Both the position numbers and the translations under genes were made by a program. A stretch of 64,000 nucleotides of DNA from NCBI RefSeq assembly GCF_000422665.1, contig NZ_AUGM01000004.1, positions 327,507 to 391,506 on the forward strand, given 5' to 3'. This DNA is from Ferrimonas senticii DSM 18821 (GTDB lineage: Bacteria > Pseudomonadota > Gammaproteobacteria > Enterobacterales > Shewanellaceae). The notes under the pieces were generated by a model. That model saw nothing but the letters and a program-made list of their open reading frames with translations, was not told where the DNA came from and made no database searches. Below are positions 35,791 through 44,144 of this stretch, one piece after another. Numbering within the stretch: position 1 is the first letter of the stretch; every line of letters starts with the position of its first letter.

Positions 35791-37104
35791 AGCCCCACCA
35801 GCTATCTTCGCCAGCTCTCGCCGTGCCAAATAACGAAACGGCAGCAGTTTGATTAGCTCCTCCAGCGGCTGAATTGCAAACGCCCACCAAACCCCAACAT
35901 CCCACACCAAAACACCCAGCGCGCACAACGGTAGCGAGATCAGCCATTGGCCGCCGAAGTTAATTTTAAATACCGCAGTGGTCTTGCCCAGCGCCCGCAA
36001 CAGATGGCCATGCACGGTGTTGTAGCCGCGCAGCAGCGGCAACAAGATGTATAGCGGTGCCAGCCATTGCAACGCCTGATAAGTCGCTGCTTGCAGCGAT
36101 GGGTAAAGCCACTGTATCGCTAGGCTCAACAGGGCGAATGCCAACGCGACCAGCGCCGATAGACAGATACTGATCCGAATGCTGCTGGCAAACTGATGTG
36201 GCAATTGCTGTAAGCGCTGCGCCCCCAAACTGTGGCTGGTAACGATGGCGCAGGCGTGCGCCCAGGCGGTGACAAACTGGCCTCCGATCCGCAGCCATGG
36301 CATCAAAATGGCGATCGCCACGTAGGCTGACAGCGCCAACTGCGAATAGATAAGCTGATACAGCATCACCCCAGTTTGCAGCAAACCAACGTTAGCCGCT
36401 ACCGGCCACACCTCTTGCAGATGCGTCATGATGGCATGGCGACGCCATGGCAACCTCAGCGCCATATTGCCGCGCCATTGCCACCACAGATAAGCCAATC
36501 GCAGTGTCAGACCCAGTAAACTGCCCCAAGCGGCACCCGCCAATCCCAGCGCCGGTACACCAGCAAAACCATGGATCAACAGCAGTGACAACCCCGCGTT
36601 AACCGGCAGTTCCAGCAGATAGCCTTTTAGGGGGATCCGGCTTTGTCGCTGGGCGTTAAACTGGGCGATGGCGGTTTGACTAACGCCGTTCAACAGCGGC
36701 AGCCACAGCCCAATCTGCAGGTATTCAAGCAGCAGCTGCTGTTGCTCCGGTTCACTGGTTAACAGCGGCGCCAGTGACGGCAGTAGCAACCACAAGCCAA
36801 GCGTCAGCAACAGCGCAAATGCCAACGCAATAAGCAGACCATCGGCTACCGCTTGGGGCAAACCATCACCCCGCCCAACCGCCCGACTAAACAGCAACTG
36901 GCTGCCGTTCGCTAACGCCATCTGCAGCCCAAACACAAACCCCAGCAAGGCACTGGCGATCCCCAACGCCGCTAACGGCAATTCGCCCAGCGGTGCCACT
37001 AGCAGGGTGTCAATCAGCAGCATCGATTGCATCAGCAAGGCGTTAAGCGCCAACGGCCACGCCAATGACATGGTGGAACGGGTAAATTCGCGGCTCATAA
37101 ACAT
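35782..37104 (-). CDS. MATE-family multidrug/metabolite efflux transporter
   Basis: The 440-residue protein has about twelve hydrophobic segments in the MATE pattern, starting FTRSTMSLAWPLALNALLMQ with a tandem six-plus-six layout. It resembles the DinF/NorM group, in which substrates leave in exchange for Na+ or H+. The gene follows the PL17-like copy B by 33 bases, although a hairpin separates them. Whether it exports a sugar-acid intermediate or is a passenger cannot be told. Its last residues (GGAGC) and stop codon are encoded by repeat sequence. Confidence 0.88.
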   Translation of the reverse strand: MFMSREFTRSTMSLAWPLALNALLMQSMLLIDTLLVAPLGELPLAALGIASALLGFVFGLQMALANGSQLLFSRAVGRGDGLPQAVADGLLIALAFALLLTLGLWLLLPSLAPLLTSEPEQQQLLLEYLQIGLWLPLLNGVSQTAIAQFNAQRQSRIPLKGYLLELPVNAGLSLLLIHGFAGVPALGLAGAAWGSLLGLTLRLAYLWWQWRGNMALRLPWRRHAIMTHLQEVWPVAANVGLLQTGVMLYQLIYSQLALSAYVAIAILMPWLRIGGQFVTAWAHACAIVTSHSLGAQRLQQLPHQFASSIRISICLSALVALAFALLSLAIQWLYPSLQAATYQALQWLAPLYILLPLLRGYNTVHGHLLRALGKTTAVFKINFGGQWLISLPLCALGVLVWDVGVWWAFAIQPLEELIKLLPFRYLARRELAKIAGGAGC

Positions 37105-37110
37105 GATGAA

Positions 37111-37126
37111 GCCGCCCGAAGGCGGC
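37111..37126 (-). terminator. Hairpin between PL17-like copy B and the MATE gene
   Basis: GCCGCC-CGAA-GGCGGC, a stable stem with a tetraloop, lies just after the lyase stop. It overlaps the start region of the MATE gene, so it may act as an attenuator. No long T run follows. Confidence 0.5.
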
Positions 37127-37137
37127 CTATTGTTACC

Positions 37138-39291
37138 TTAATTTGACTCAATCAGCGCCAGCGGTCCGCGCCAGCTAAAGATCTCGCCAGCAAAGCTCAG
37201 TTGATGCTCACAGTCGGCGGTTACATCAGCACGGTTGGAGACCATCACCGTTAACTGCCAATCGTGGCCATGGATCCGCACCACCGAACCTTGCTCGTTA
37301 TGTCCAACGGTTTCGATGCGCTCAACTTGCCCCCGTGCTTCGGTAGAGGCCTCCAGCGCCTCGTTAAAGTAACCATGGCTTTCAATGACACTGGCAAACA
37401 GTTCGGTGGCACCGTGGCGACGCACGATAATGCAAGGTTCACTGCGCAGATTGAAATCTGGATCATTGGCGCCAGTGCGGGCAAAGATCAGTTCATCATC
37501 GGCAGCAACTGCGGTGATCAAACTGTGATAGCTGTGGTCATGCAACCAGCTAACCAAAGCGCTGCCGTCGGCGCTGCGGGCGCGCGCAACGTCGTATAGA
37601 TGCTGATAGCCGTGCTGCTCACCCAACACCGCTACGCCACCAACATAGCTGCGCTCGCAGTCAGTGCGCACTAACTGACCGTGATAGTGGTACGGCAAAT
37701 CATATTGATGGGCATCATTGCTGGTTACTCGCAACAGATCCAGCAGCAACGGATGACGGCAATTAGGCTGACGGATCAACAGCACCGACCGCTGTTGCTG
37801 TACCCCCGGCCAATAGTCATTGCAGATGGCGCTCATCCCTTGCAGATCGCCATCGCTAACAAAGAAGTGGCTGCGACCAAAATTGGCTTCGGCCAAGGCG
37901 GTGTTGAATTGATGCTGGCAACCTTGATCGACCACCAAGGTATTGTGCGCCACGGTCTGCTTGCAGTAACTGTCGTTCTCTTTGATGTAGCGGCCACCAA
38001 ACTTCGGTTCAACATTAACCCAACGGCCAAAACCATAGTCACTTAAGGTTTCGTGGTCGCGATTAAACAAGGTCAGCGCTAGGCCATCATAATGGCCGTG
38101 GTCCAGCGCTTTATGCAGTTGATGATCAGAGCCGTGCTGACCGTAGTACAGCAGCGCCATCATCGGCGTGTTATCGCCATCGCGTTGGCGCAAAATCGAT
38201 AGACCCCCACGGTCGCCGTTGGCACCGTCAGTTAACTGCACACTGCCCCAATCACCATCAACCGTCGGATTCGCCGCCAACGCAGCCGACAGTTGCGCGC
38301 CAAATGGATGTACCCATACGGTGGCTTGTTGTTGCGCCAGCCCTAACAACTGCGGATCGCTACCATAGCGGCCACAATAGATGCTGGCCGCCACGATCAT
38401 CCCCTCATCAATCACCCCCATGGTTTTCGATGAATCGTTGATCGCCGGCCAGGTGCCATCGGGAAACGCTAACTTCATCAGCGCTTGGGTGGTGGTTTGG
38501 ATCATCCGCCGCTGATGTTCAAAAATCTTCAGCTCTGGCTGACGGCGTTCAATCACTTCGGCAAACAGCACCAGCGGTCGCAGTGCAAAACGATGGTAGT
38601 AAGGGCCTTCCAGATAGTAACCGTCCGGTGAAAACAGCTTGGATAGCTGCGCTAAGAAGCCACCGGTTTCGCCGTCACCATTGAGGCCATAGATCGCTTT
38701 ATTTACCGTCGCCTGATCTCCGATGGCATAGGCGGCAATACCAACCCCACAGGTGGCCCACACGCCATGGTTGTGAATAATGTCGAAATCATGGGCGTGA
38801 TCAATCACAAACAGATCGATCATCGGCCGAAACAGATCATCAATAATCTGCTGTCGCTGCGCCGCGCTAAGGCGATGTTGAATGCAGCTGTAGGCATCGG
38901 CAGCGTACATCAGCCACATGTTCTCATTTAAGGTTTGATGAAACAGTCGTCCCGGCGGATTACTGTCCTTGGATACGTGGTTAGCCAAGGTCGGGTACTT
39001 AACCGCATAGCCCAACAGCATCTGTTCGATAAACTCGGCATAACGGCGCTCTTCGGTGATCAAAAACAGCCGCCCGGCGATGTGCATATGGATGTAGTTT
39101 TGTTTGTGACGGTTGTGCTGATAACCGCCGCCTTCGCCCTGGCCGGGGATCTCGATGCCCACCTCGGCAAGGTAGCGCTCTAATTGCTGGATTTCCGAAT
39201 CAATGGCACAACCGATCAAGCTTGCTTGCCCTAGCTGTTGCTGCAATTGCTTACCTTCATCAAAGGTCATAAATAAGGGTTGATAAGACAT
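37138..39291 (-). CDS. Oligoalginate lyase, PL17-like (copy B), cytoplasmic
   Basis: This 717-residue protein is a paralog of copy A, with the same length and the same motifs at similar positions: [46 protein letters not shown] and TVAHNTLVVDQG. No signal peptide is present. The rest has diverged substantially, so the duplication is old and the two may prefer different ends or block types (mannuronate, guluronate). It is downstream of the KdgM-like porin on the same strand, with a hairpin between that could tune expression. Confidence 0.9.
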   Translation of the reverse strand: MSYQPLFMTFDEGKQLQQQLGQASLIGCAIDSEIQQLERYLAEVGIEIPGQGEGGGYQHNRHKQNYIHMHIAGRLFLITEERRYAEFIEQMLLGYAVKYPTLANHVSKDSNPPGRLFHQTLNENMWLMYAADAYSCIQHRLSAAQRQQIIDDLFRPMIDLFVIDHAHDFDIIHNHGVWATCGVGIAAYAIGDQATVNKAIYGLNGDGETGGFLAQLSKLFSPDGYYLEGPYYHRFALRPLVLFAEVIERRQPELKIFEHQRRMIQTTTQALMKLAFPDGTWPAINDSSKTMGVIDEGMIVAASIYCGRYGSDPQLLGLAQQQATVWVHPFGAQLSAALAANPTVDGDWGSVQLTDGANGDRGGLSILRQRDGDNTPMMALLYYGQHGSDHQLHKALDHGHYDGLALTLFNRDHETLSDYGFGRWVNVEPKFGGRYIKENDSYCKQTVAHNTLVVDQGCQHQFNTALAEANFGRSHFFVSDGDLQGMSAICNDYWPGVQQQRSVLLIRQPNCRHPLLLDLLRVTSNDAHQYDLPYHYHGQLVRTDCERSYVGGVAVLGEQHGYQHLYDVARARSADGSALVSWLHDHSYHSLITAVAADDELIFARTGANDPDFNLRSEPCIIVRRHGATELFASVIESHGYFNEALEASTEARGQVERIETVGHNEQGSVVRIHGHDWQLTVMVSNRADVTADCEHQLSFAGEIFSWRGPLALIESN

Positions 39292-39328
39292 GATGGTTCT
39301 CCTTGAACTCGCGATATAAATAAGGCAA

Positions 39329-39349
39329 ATGCGACCGCAAGGGTCGCAT
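39329..39349 (-). terminator. Hairpin between the KdgM-like porin and PL17-like copy B
   Basis: ATGCGACC (39329-39336) pairs with GGTCGCAT (39342-39349). On the minus strand TTTGCCTTATTT follows, a weak T tract, so partial termination is likely. Confidence 0.6.
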
Positions 39350-39372
39350 CTGCTTAGTACTTGTGGGCGCGC

Positions 39373-40260
39373 CTACCAGCGCATCCGATAACCCACTTCA
39401 ATGCCGTCACGGTTGCCAACCGGATCTTCTAGGCTGTTGTCATAAGGACGAGCTTTATAGGCAATAAGGAAACTACCCCAATCCAGCGTTTGGTATTCCA
39501 CCCCAAATTCAAAGGCCGGTTTCCAACTCTTGCCGGTTTCTTTATAGCTATCATCCGGCTTGTATTTTTTCGCGCTCTCAGCCTCGATCTTTTGATAGAT
39601 AGTGCTCTTTAGATGCAGTTTCAAATCGCGATCAAAATATTCTGGGGTGTAGTAGATATAAAAGTTAGTTTCCGAACTAATGCCATCTTGAACATAATCA
39701 AAGGTTTCACCAACGCCGTTTTCGTACTCGGTAATTTGATGATCGATGGTGTACATGTAGCGGTAGCGCAGACGAATTCGCCACTCGCGATCAAAACGGT
39801 AAGCCACCGCAAAGCCCGGTTTGATCCGTTCGTAACTTTGCAGTTCGTCCTTATCATCATTACAGCCACTGGTTTGTCCAACTGCACAATTCGGAGTACG
39901 ACCACGTTGACGCCATTGGTACTCTAAGATTGGGCCATATTCCAAACCATCAATGGCATCGGATTTAATGTTGTAGGAACTCTTTAATGCGAAGTTTACG
40001 TTTTTCTTGCCATTGGTTTTTTCAAAATAGTTTTCAAAACCCAAAGTCAAGCCATCGGTCCACTCAAAAGTATCGCCACGAAACTTGTGAGCGTATTCCA
40101 TTTTTAGTTGATAATTATTGGCCTGCCCATCCGGGGTACGATCCAGATTTTGTTCATGCAGAAAACGTTCATACTTCAATGACAACGAATTGTTCGTTGC
40201 CTGAGCCGAAACACTGACAGCAGCCAACAAGGCCAAGCTTACAACCGACAGTTTGCGCAT
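39373..40260 (-). CDS. KdgM-family oligosaccharide-specific outer-membrane porin
   Basis: ATG 40260 opens the signal peptide (MRKLSVVSLALLAAVSVSAQA) and is preceded by AAAGGA; 51 more in-frame codons upstream do not look like coding sequence. The 295-residue protein is a small beta-barrel with strands such as YRFDREWRIRLRYRYMYTI and ends in VGYRMRW, the aromatic C-terminus required for outer-membrane insertion. KdgM porins admit acidic oligogalacturonates; here the ligand should be oligoalginate. Two operator palindromes separate it from the divergent IclR regulator. Confidence 0.85.
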   Translation of the reverse strand: MRKLSVVSLALLAAVSVSAQATNNSLSLKYERFLHEQNLDRTPDGQANNYQLKMEYAHKFRGDTFEWTDGLTLGFENYFEKTNGKKNVNFALKSSYNIKSDAIDGLEYGPILEYQWRQRGRTPNCAVGQTSGCNDDKDELQSYERIKPGFAVAYRFDREWRIRLRYRYMYTIDHQITEYENGVGETFDYVQDGISSETNFYIYYTPEYFDRDLKLHLKSTIYQKIEAESAKKYKPDDSYKETGKSWKPAFEFGVEYQTLDWGSFLIAYKARPYDNSLEDPVGNRDGIEVGYRMRW

Positions 40261-40360
40261 AGTTAACATCCTTTTCACAAATTCCGACGGGACCCTGTCT
40301 ACTACCGATGCGGCTTGCTCAGGTGCCCGACTGCTCGAAAACAGCTCCACTATAGCAAAA

Positions 40361-40375
40361 TGAAACGGCATTTCA
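40361..40375. promoter_or_regulatory. Alginate-regulon operator 3
   Basis: TGAAACGGCATTTCA is a good copy of the locus palindrome, 101 bases upstream of the KdgM-like porin start. A second partial copy (ACGGCATTTCC) follows at 40387. Confidence 0.75.
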
Positions 40376-40492
40376 CCTAAAAAGATACGGCATTTCCTTG
40401 AGTTTGCGCACAAATTTTACACTCATCTAGGCCCCGCCTAATCGTTCCTAAAAGCCGTGTTCTAGCTGCCTCCGAAAAGATTCTGAAAATTT

Positions 40493-40507
40493 TGAAATGA
40501 CATTTCA
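40493..40507. promoter_or_regulatory. Alginate-regulon operator 4
   Basis: TGAAATGACATTTCA, a symmetric copy of the palindrome, lies 116 bases upstream of the IclR regulator, consistent with autoregulation. Confidence 0.75.
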
Positions 40508-40622
40508 TATATTCTGCTAAACAGTTTGTGTTTGCCTAAAGCAAACACTACTATCGGCTACAAAGGCTGATCCGCTTCAGGGTCAGTAGTGCATATAAGT
40601 ATCCTTATGACGGAGAGCTGCA

Positions 40623-41408
40623 ATGACCGAGTCTAAAAACGAATTAGTCTCTTCAGTTCAAAAAGTGTTCGGACTGCTGGAGTGCCTTGGGGCAGAAAAA
40701 GAGTGGGGGATCACCGAGATTGCCCAAAGCCTGATGATGTCCAAAAGCACCGTCTATCGTTTTTTGCAAACCATGAAAAGCTTGGGGTATGTCGAGCAAG
40801 ATGAAGACAACGACAAATACACCCTAACCATGAAGTTGTTTGAGCTGGGCAGTAAAGCGTTGGAGCATCGCGATCTGATCCAGATTGCCGCCAAGCCGAT
40901 GCAACAACTATCTGAACTGCTTGGTGAAACCACCCACTTGGCGGTGCTTAAGCAAAACACCATTGTGTATGTACACAAAATTGATGCCGTACAAACCATC
41001 GGTATCTATTCACGCATTGGCCGTGAAGCACCACTGTATTGCACCGGCATTGGCAAATGTCTGATGGCCTACCGTGAAGCAGAGGTGGTTGAAGCACTGA
41101 TGGCGGATGTCGAGTTCAACCGCTTTACTGACAATACCCATGCGGATTTTGCCTCCTACCGCAACGAGCTGGAGCTGGTGAAGCAACAAGGCTTTGCCGA
41201 AGATAAAGAGGAGTTCGAGCAACATATCCGCTGCTTGAGCGCGCCGATTTTTGATCACCTAGGTAATGTGGTTGCAGGCCTATCGGTATCCTGGCTGATT
41301 CTGCGTTTTAATGAGGCCGATAAAGCCGCTTACGTAGAGAAGATCCAAGCGGTAGCCAAGCGTATCTCGCTGGGATTGGGCTGCAGTACCTACCCTCCAG
41401 TGCAGTAA
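40623..41408 (+). CDS. IclR-family regulator of the alginate locus (KdgR-like)
   Basis: The 261-residue protein has an N-terminal winged helix (EWGITEIAQSLMMSKSTVYRFLQTMKSLGYV, about 27-57) and a C-terminal IclR effector domain (ETTHLAVLKQNTIVYVHKI, YCTGIGKCLMA, ISLGLGCS). KdgR, the IclR repressor of pectin use, senses 2-keto-3-deoxygluconate, an intermediate this locus also makes, and binds a closely similar TGAAAC/GTTTCA palindrome. I therefore infer that this protein binds the nine palindromes of the locus and is released by KDG. Confidence 0.92.
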   Translation: MTESKNELVSSVQKVFGLLECLGAEKEWGITEIAQSLMMSKSTVYRFLQTMKSLGYVEQDEDNDKYTLTMKLFELGSKALEHRDLIQIAAKPMQQLSELLGETTHLAVLKQNTIVYVHKIDAVQTIGIYSRIGREAPLYCTGIGKCLMAYREAEVVEALMADVEFNRFTDNTHADFASYRNELELVKQQGFAEDKEEFEQHIRCLSAPIFDHLGNVVAGLSVSWLILRFNEADKAAYVEKIQAVAKRISLGLGCSTYPPVQ

Positions 41409-41421
41409 TCTACCTTTAAAC

Positions 41422-41453
41422 AAAATGGCCTCGATAATATCGAGGCCATTTTT
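41422..41453. terminator. Bidirectional terminator, IclR gene / kdgK
   Basis: AAATGGCCTCGATAATATCGAGGCCATTTTT forms a near-perfect hairpin with a T run on the plus strand; the minus strand also ends T-rich. Confidence 0.88.
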
Positions 41454-41469
41454 GTGGCAGATAACGGCA

Positions 41470-42426
41470 TCAGCGGGCAAACGGGGCAGGCAGTGCCTCG
41501 GTTGGGATCAATGCCCCCGGATATTGGATCACTGCAGCCGCCACTTGATGGGCATAATGCGCCGCCTCAACCGCACTGCCGCCGGCCAACCGCACTGCCA
41601 AATAACCAGCGTTAAAGCTGTCCCCAGCCGATGTGGTATCAACCACCTTAGCCACTCGCCGGGCCGCCACCGCAGCCACGCTGTGACCATCGCTAATCAG
41701 GCAGTCGGCCGCGCCGCGCTTCAATACCACCTCACTGACACCAAGACCGTGATAACGGCTAAATACCGATTCAGGGGTATCGTCAGCATACAGCAACTGC
41801 TCATCTTCAAAGGTCAATAACGCGATATCACAATGGCTTAGCAACCGCTGATAGTGCTGCTTGGTTTGCGCAACCGACTGCCACAGTGTCGGCCGATAAT
41901 TACTATCAAACACCACCTGCGCGCCACGACTGCGGGCATCAGCCAACGCCTGATACAACCGTTCGCGGCTGCCATCATCCAATATCGCCACCGAGATCCC
42001 ACTAAGATAGAGCAGATCAAACTGCTGCAATTGCGCTAGCAGCTGCTCGCTGCCTTGACAGCAAAGTAGTTCCCGCGCTGCGGAATTTTCACGCCAGTAA
42101 TAGAAACTGCGCTCGCCTTCTTGATCGACATTAATGTTATACAGTCCCGGCAACTTATGCGGTAACTGCAATACATAGGAGCAATCGATCCCCTCTGCCC
42201 GCCACTGTGACAACATCTGTTCGGAAAAACGGTCGGTACCTAACGCGGTAACATAGTGACAAGCCACCTGCTGCGGGTTTGTTAAGCGGGCCAAGTAAAC
42301 CGCTGTATTTAGTGTGTCGCCACCAAATCCCTGGCGCAGTAATCCCGATTCAGCTTGGCTTAGCTCGATCATACACTCACCGATTAAAGCAACACGCTGC
42401 GGTGATTTACTGTTTAAATGCAACAT
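41470..42426 (-). CDS. kdgK: 2-Keto-3-deoxygluconate kinase (PfkB family)
   Basis: The 318-residue protein is a PfkB/ribokinase-type sugar kinase: the N-terminal GGDTLNTAVYLARL segment (about 35-48) and the C-terminal anion-hole motif DTTSAGDSFNAGYLA with the catalytic Asp. It phosphorylates KDG to KDPG, the substrate of the Eda encoded at 49131. Monocistronic, with an operator palindrome overlapping its probable promoter. Confidence 0.92.
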   Translation of the reverse strand: MLHLNSKSPQRVALIGECMIELSQAESGLLRQGFGGDTLNTAVYLARLTNPQQVACHYVTALGTDRFSEQMLSQWRAEGIDCSYVLQLPHKLPGLYNINVDQEGERSFYYWRENSAARELLCCQGSEQLLAQLQQFDLLYLSGISVAILDDGSRERLYQALADARSRGAQVVFDSNYRPTLWQSVAQTKQHYQRLLSHCDIALLTFEDEQLLYADDTPESVFSRYHGLGVSEVVLKRGAADCLISDGHSVAAVAARRVAKVVDTTSAGDSFNAGYLAVRLAGGSAVEAAHYAHQVAAAVIQYPGALIPTEALPAPFAR

Positions 42427-42448
42427 TAAAATAGAACACCTAAATAAT

Positions 42449-42463
42449 TAAAACGCCGTTTCA
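42449..42463. promoter_or_regulatory. Alginate-regulon operator 5
   Basis: TAAAACGCCGTTTCA lies 23 bases upstream of the kdgK start. One half-site is exact, the other has one change. Confidence 0.72.
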
Positions 42464-42542
42464 TTGTAAACCAATGAACCTTGAATGGAATCGAAATACG
42501 CCACTATTTTTCGATATTTGTGCGACCACAAGCGCAGAAAAG

Positions 42543-42575
42543 AAAGGCCGTGCTGGGAAACCAAGCACGGCCTTT
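42543..42575 (-). terminator. Terminator of the SDR gene
   Basis: AAAGGCCGTGCT (42543-42554) pairs perfectly with AGCACGGCCTTT (42564-42575). The T-rich side on the minus strand follows the SDR stop codon. Confidence 0.85.
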
Positions 42576-42609
42576 AACGTTCAAACGATAGGGAATCGAC
42601 CCGGTGCCG

Positions 42610-43401
42610 TTATGGGCACATTTGACCGCCATTCACATCCAGCACTTGGCCGGTGATGTAGCCAGAGATATCCGAGGCTAAGAACACAAACGCCGGGGCG
42701 ACCTCTTCGATGGTGCCGAATCGTCCCATGGCGATGGTACCGGCGATCTTCTCTTTCAGTTCATCGCTTTTGTCGGCATGGAAGGCGGTATCAATGGTAC
42801 CAGGGGCAACAATATTGAAACGGATACCATCTTTGGTGAACTCTTTCACCCAGTTGCGGTGAATGTCATGTACCCATGCTTTGGCTGCAGCATACACCCC
42901 AGCGCCGATGCCGCCACCTTCGCGGGCTGCAATCGAACCGGTGGAGATCACCGATGCGGTTTTGCCACGTTCGGCAGCAGAGGCTCGCAGGTAAGGGATC
43001 GCAAAGCGAGTCACCATCAGTTTGCTGCGACAGTTAAGATCCATCACACGGTCGTAGAACGCATCATCAATCGCTTCCAAACCACTGCGACCACCAAGGC
43101 CACCGCCGTTGTTCACCAACACATCGATGCCACCGAAATGCTGAACAAACTCCGCCACCAGCTTTTCGCACTGGCTGGACTCCATCAAGTTGGCTTCAAT
43201 AAAGATCGCTTCGCCGCCACTCTCTTGGCCCAAAGCGTTCAGTTCCGCCACCAGTTCGGTTGCTGCCGCATCGGTCACATGGCTGTTTACCCCAACCTTG
43301 GCGCCCAATTTGACAAACTCACGGGCAGATGCCGCGCCCATGCCGGCGGTAGAACCGGTAATGAGTACGCGTTTGCCCTTGATATCACTGAAGTCCAGCA
43401 T
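42610..43401 (-). CDS. Short-chain dehydrogenase/reductase, probable DEH reductase
   Basis: The 263-residue protein is a classical SDR: cofactor motif TGSTAGMG (15-22), NNGGG, catalytic STGS-like segment and YAAAK, and the C-terminal FLASDISGYITGQVLDVNGG. In alginate use, reductases of this family convert DEH (4-deoxy-5-erythro-hexoseulose uronate) to KDG with NAD(P)H. Its place between kdgK and kdgF supports this role; the sequence alone would only say SDR. It is divergent from kdgF, with an operator-like palindrome between. Confidence 0.88.
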   Translation of the reverse strand: MLDFSDIKGKRVLITGSTAGMGAASAREFVKLGAKVGVNSHVTDAAATELVAELNALGQESGGEAIFIEANLMESSQCEKLVAEFVQHFGGIDVLVNNGGGLGGRSGLEAIDDAFYDRVMDLNCRSKLMVTRFAIPYLRASAAERGKTASVISTGSIAAREGGGIGAGVYAAAKAWVHDIHRNWVKEFTKDGIRFNIVAPGTIDTAFHADKSDELKEKIAGTIAMGRFGTIEEVAPAFVFLASDISGYITGQVLDVNGGQMCP

Positions 43402-43505
43402 CTTTCATTCCTCTTGCATCGATGTAGCCGGCACTCCCAGTACCAGCAGTTAGCAGCCAATGTAGAGTATCCATTTTGACTTTGCAATTAGCATTTTGTA
43501 TTTTT

Positions 43506-43520
43506 TGAAACATCGGTTCA
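43506..43520. promoter_or_regulatory. Alginate-regulon operator 6
   Basis: TGAAACATCGGTTCA fits the palindrome with two changes. It lies between the divergent SDR and kdgF genes, 25 bases before the kdgF start. Confidence 0.6.
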
Positions 43521-43544
43521 TAAAAACCAGTTTGGAGTATCAAG

Positions 43545-43895
43545 ATGACTAATCTGTTCCACAACCAAGAGCACCCCTTTGAACACTTAGGTGGCGGTAT
43601 CAAGCGTAAGATTGTTGCCTACACCAACGACTTGATGGCGGTTTACGTACACTTTGATAAAGGTGCAATCGGCACCCCCCACGCCCACGATGCCCACGAC
43701 CAGATCGGTTTCTGCCATGCCGGTTCATTCGAAGTGGTGCTGGGCGAAGGCGACCAACAAACCAAGACCGTAATCAAAGCCGGCGATGCTTTTCTGGCAC
43801 CAAAACAGCTATGGCACGGCGCAGTCGCACTGGAGGATGGCAGCGTACTGCTGGACATTTTTACGCCGATGCGGATCGACTTTATCGACCAGTAA
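43545..43895 (+). CDS. kdgF: KdgF-type cupin, uronate-linearising enzyme
   Basis: The 116-residue single-domain cupin has the metal signature PHAHDAHDQIGFCHAGSFEV (about 46-65), with the final histidine in KQLWHGAV. KdgF-type proteins convert cyclic 4,5-unsaturated monouronates from pectin and alginate to the open-chain keto forms (for alginate, DEH). Cytoplasmic, no signal. The context of PL17 lyases and a DEH reductase makes the call firm. Confidence 0.9.
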   Translation: MTNLFHNQEHPFEHLGGGIKRKIVAYTNDLMAVYVHFDKGAIGTPHAHDAHDQIGFCHAGSFEVVLGEGDQQTKTVIKAGDAFLAPKQLWHGAVALEDGSVLLDIFTPMRIDFIDQ

Positions 43896-43917
43896 TTGCC
43901 ATCAACCCTCTGTAACC

Positions 43918-43951
43918 AAGGTTGCTAACTTACTGTTTAGCAACCTTTTTT
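43918..43951 (+). terminator. Terminator of kdgF
   Basis: AAGGTTGCTAA pairs with TTAGCAACCTT over a nine-base loop and is followed by a T run. Confidence 0.9.
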
Positions 43952-44081
43952 ATGCATTGGCGTTATGCAAATCGCGGGACAGAGCTCCCCTTTACAGCGT
44001 TTACCTAAATCAACACGCGCAAAATGTGACCTAGGTTATGGTCTTCATCAAAAAAGTTTCGGTAAGATATTTTTGAATTAA

Positions 44082-44096
44082 TAAAACGCCGTTCCA
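44082..44096. promoter_or_regulatory. Alginate-regulon operator 7
   Basis: TAAAACGCCGTTCCA, two changes from the consensus, lies 48 bases upstream of the surface lipoprotein gene. Confidence 0.62.
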
Positions 44097-44144
44097 ATTT
44101 CCACCTTAGGGCCGGCAACATCAACGATAAATGGACTTTTGGTT

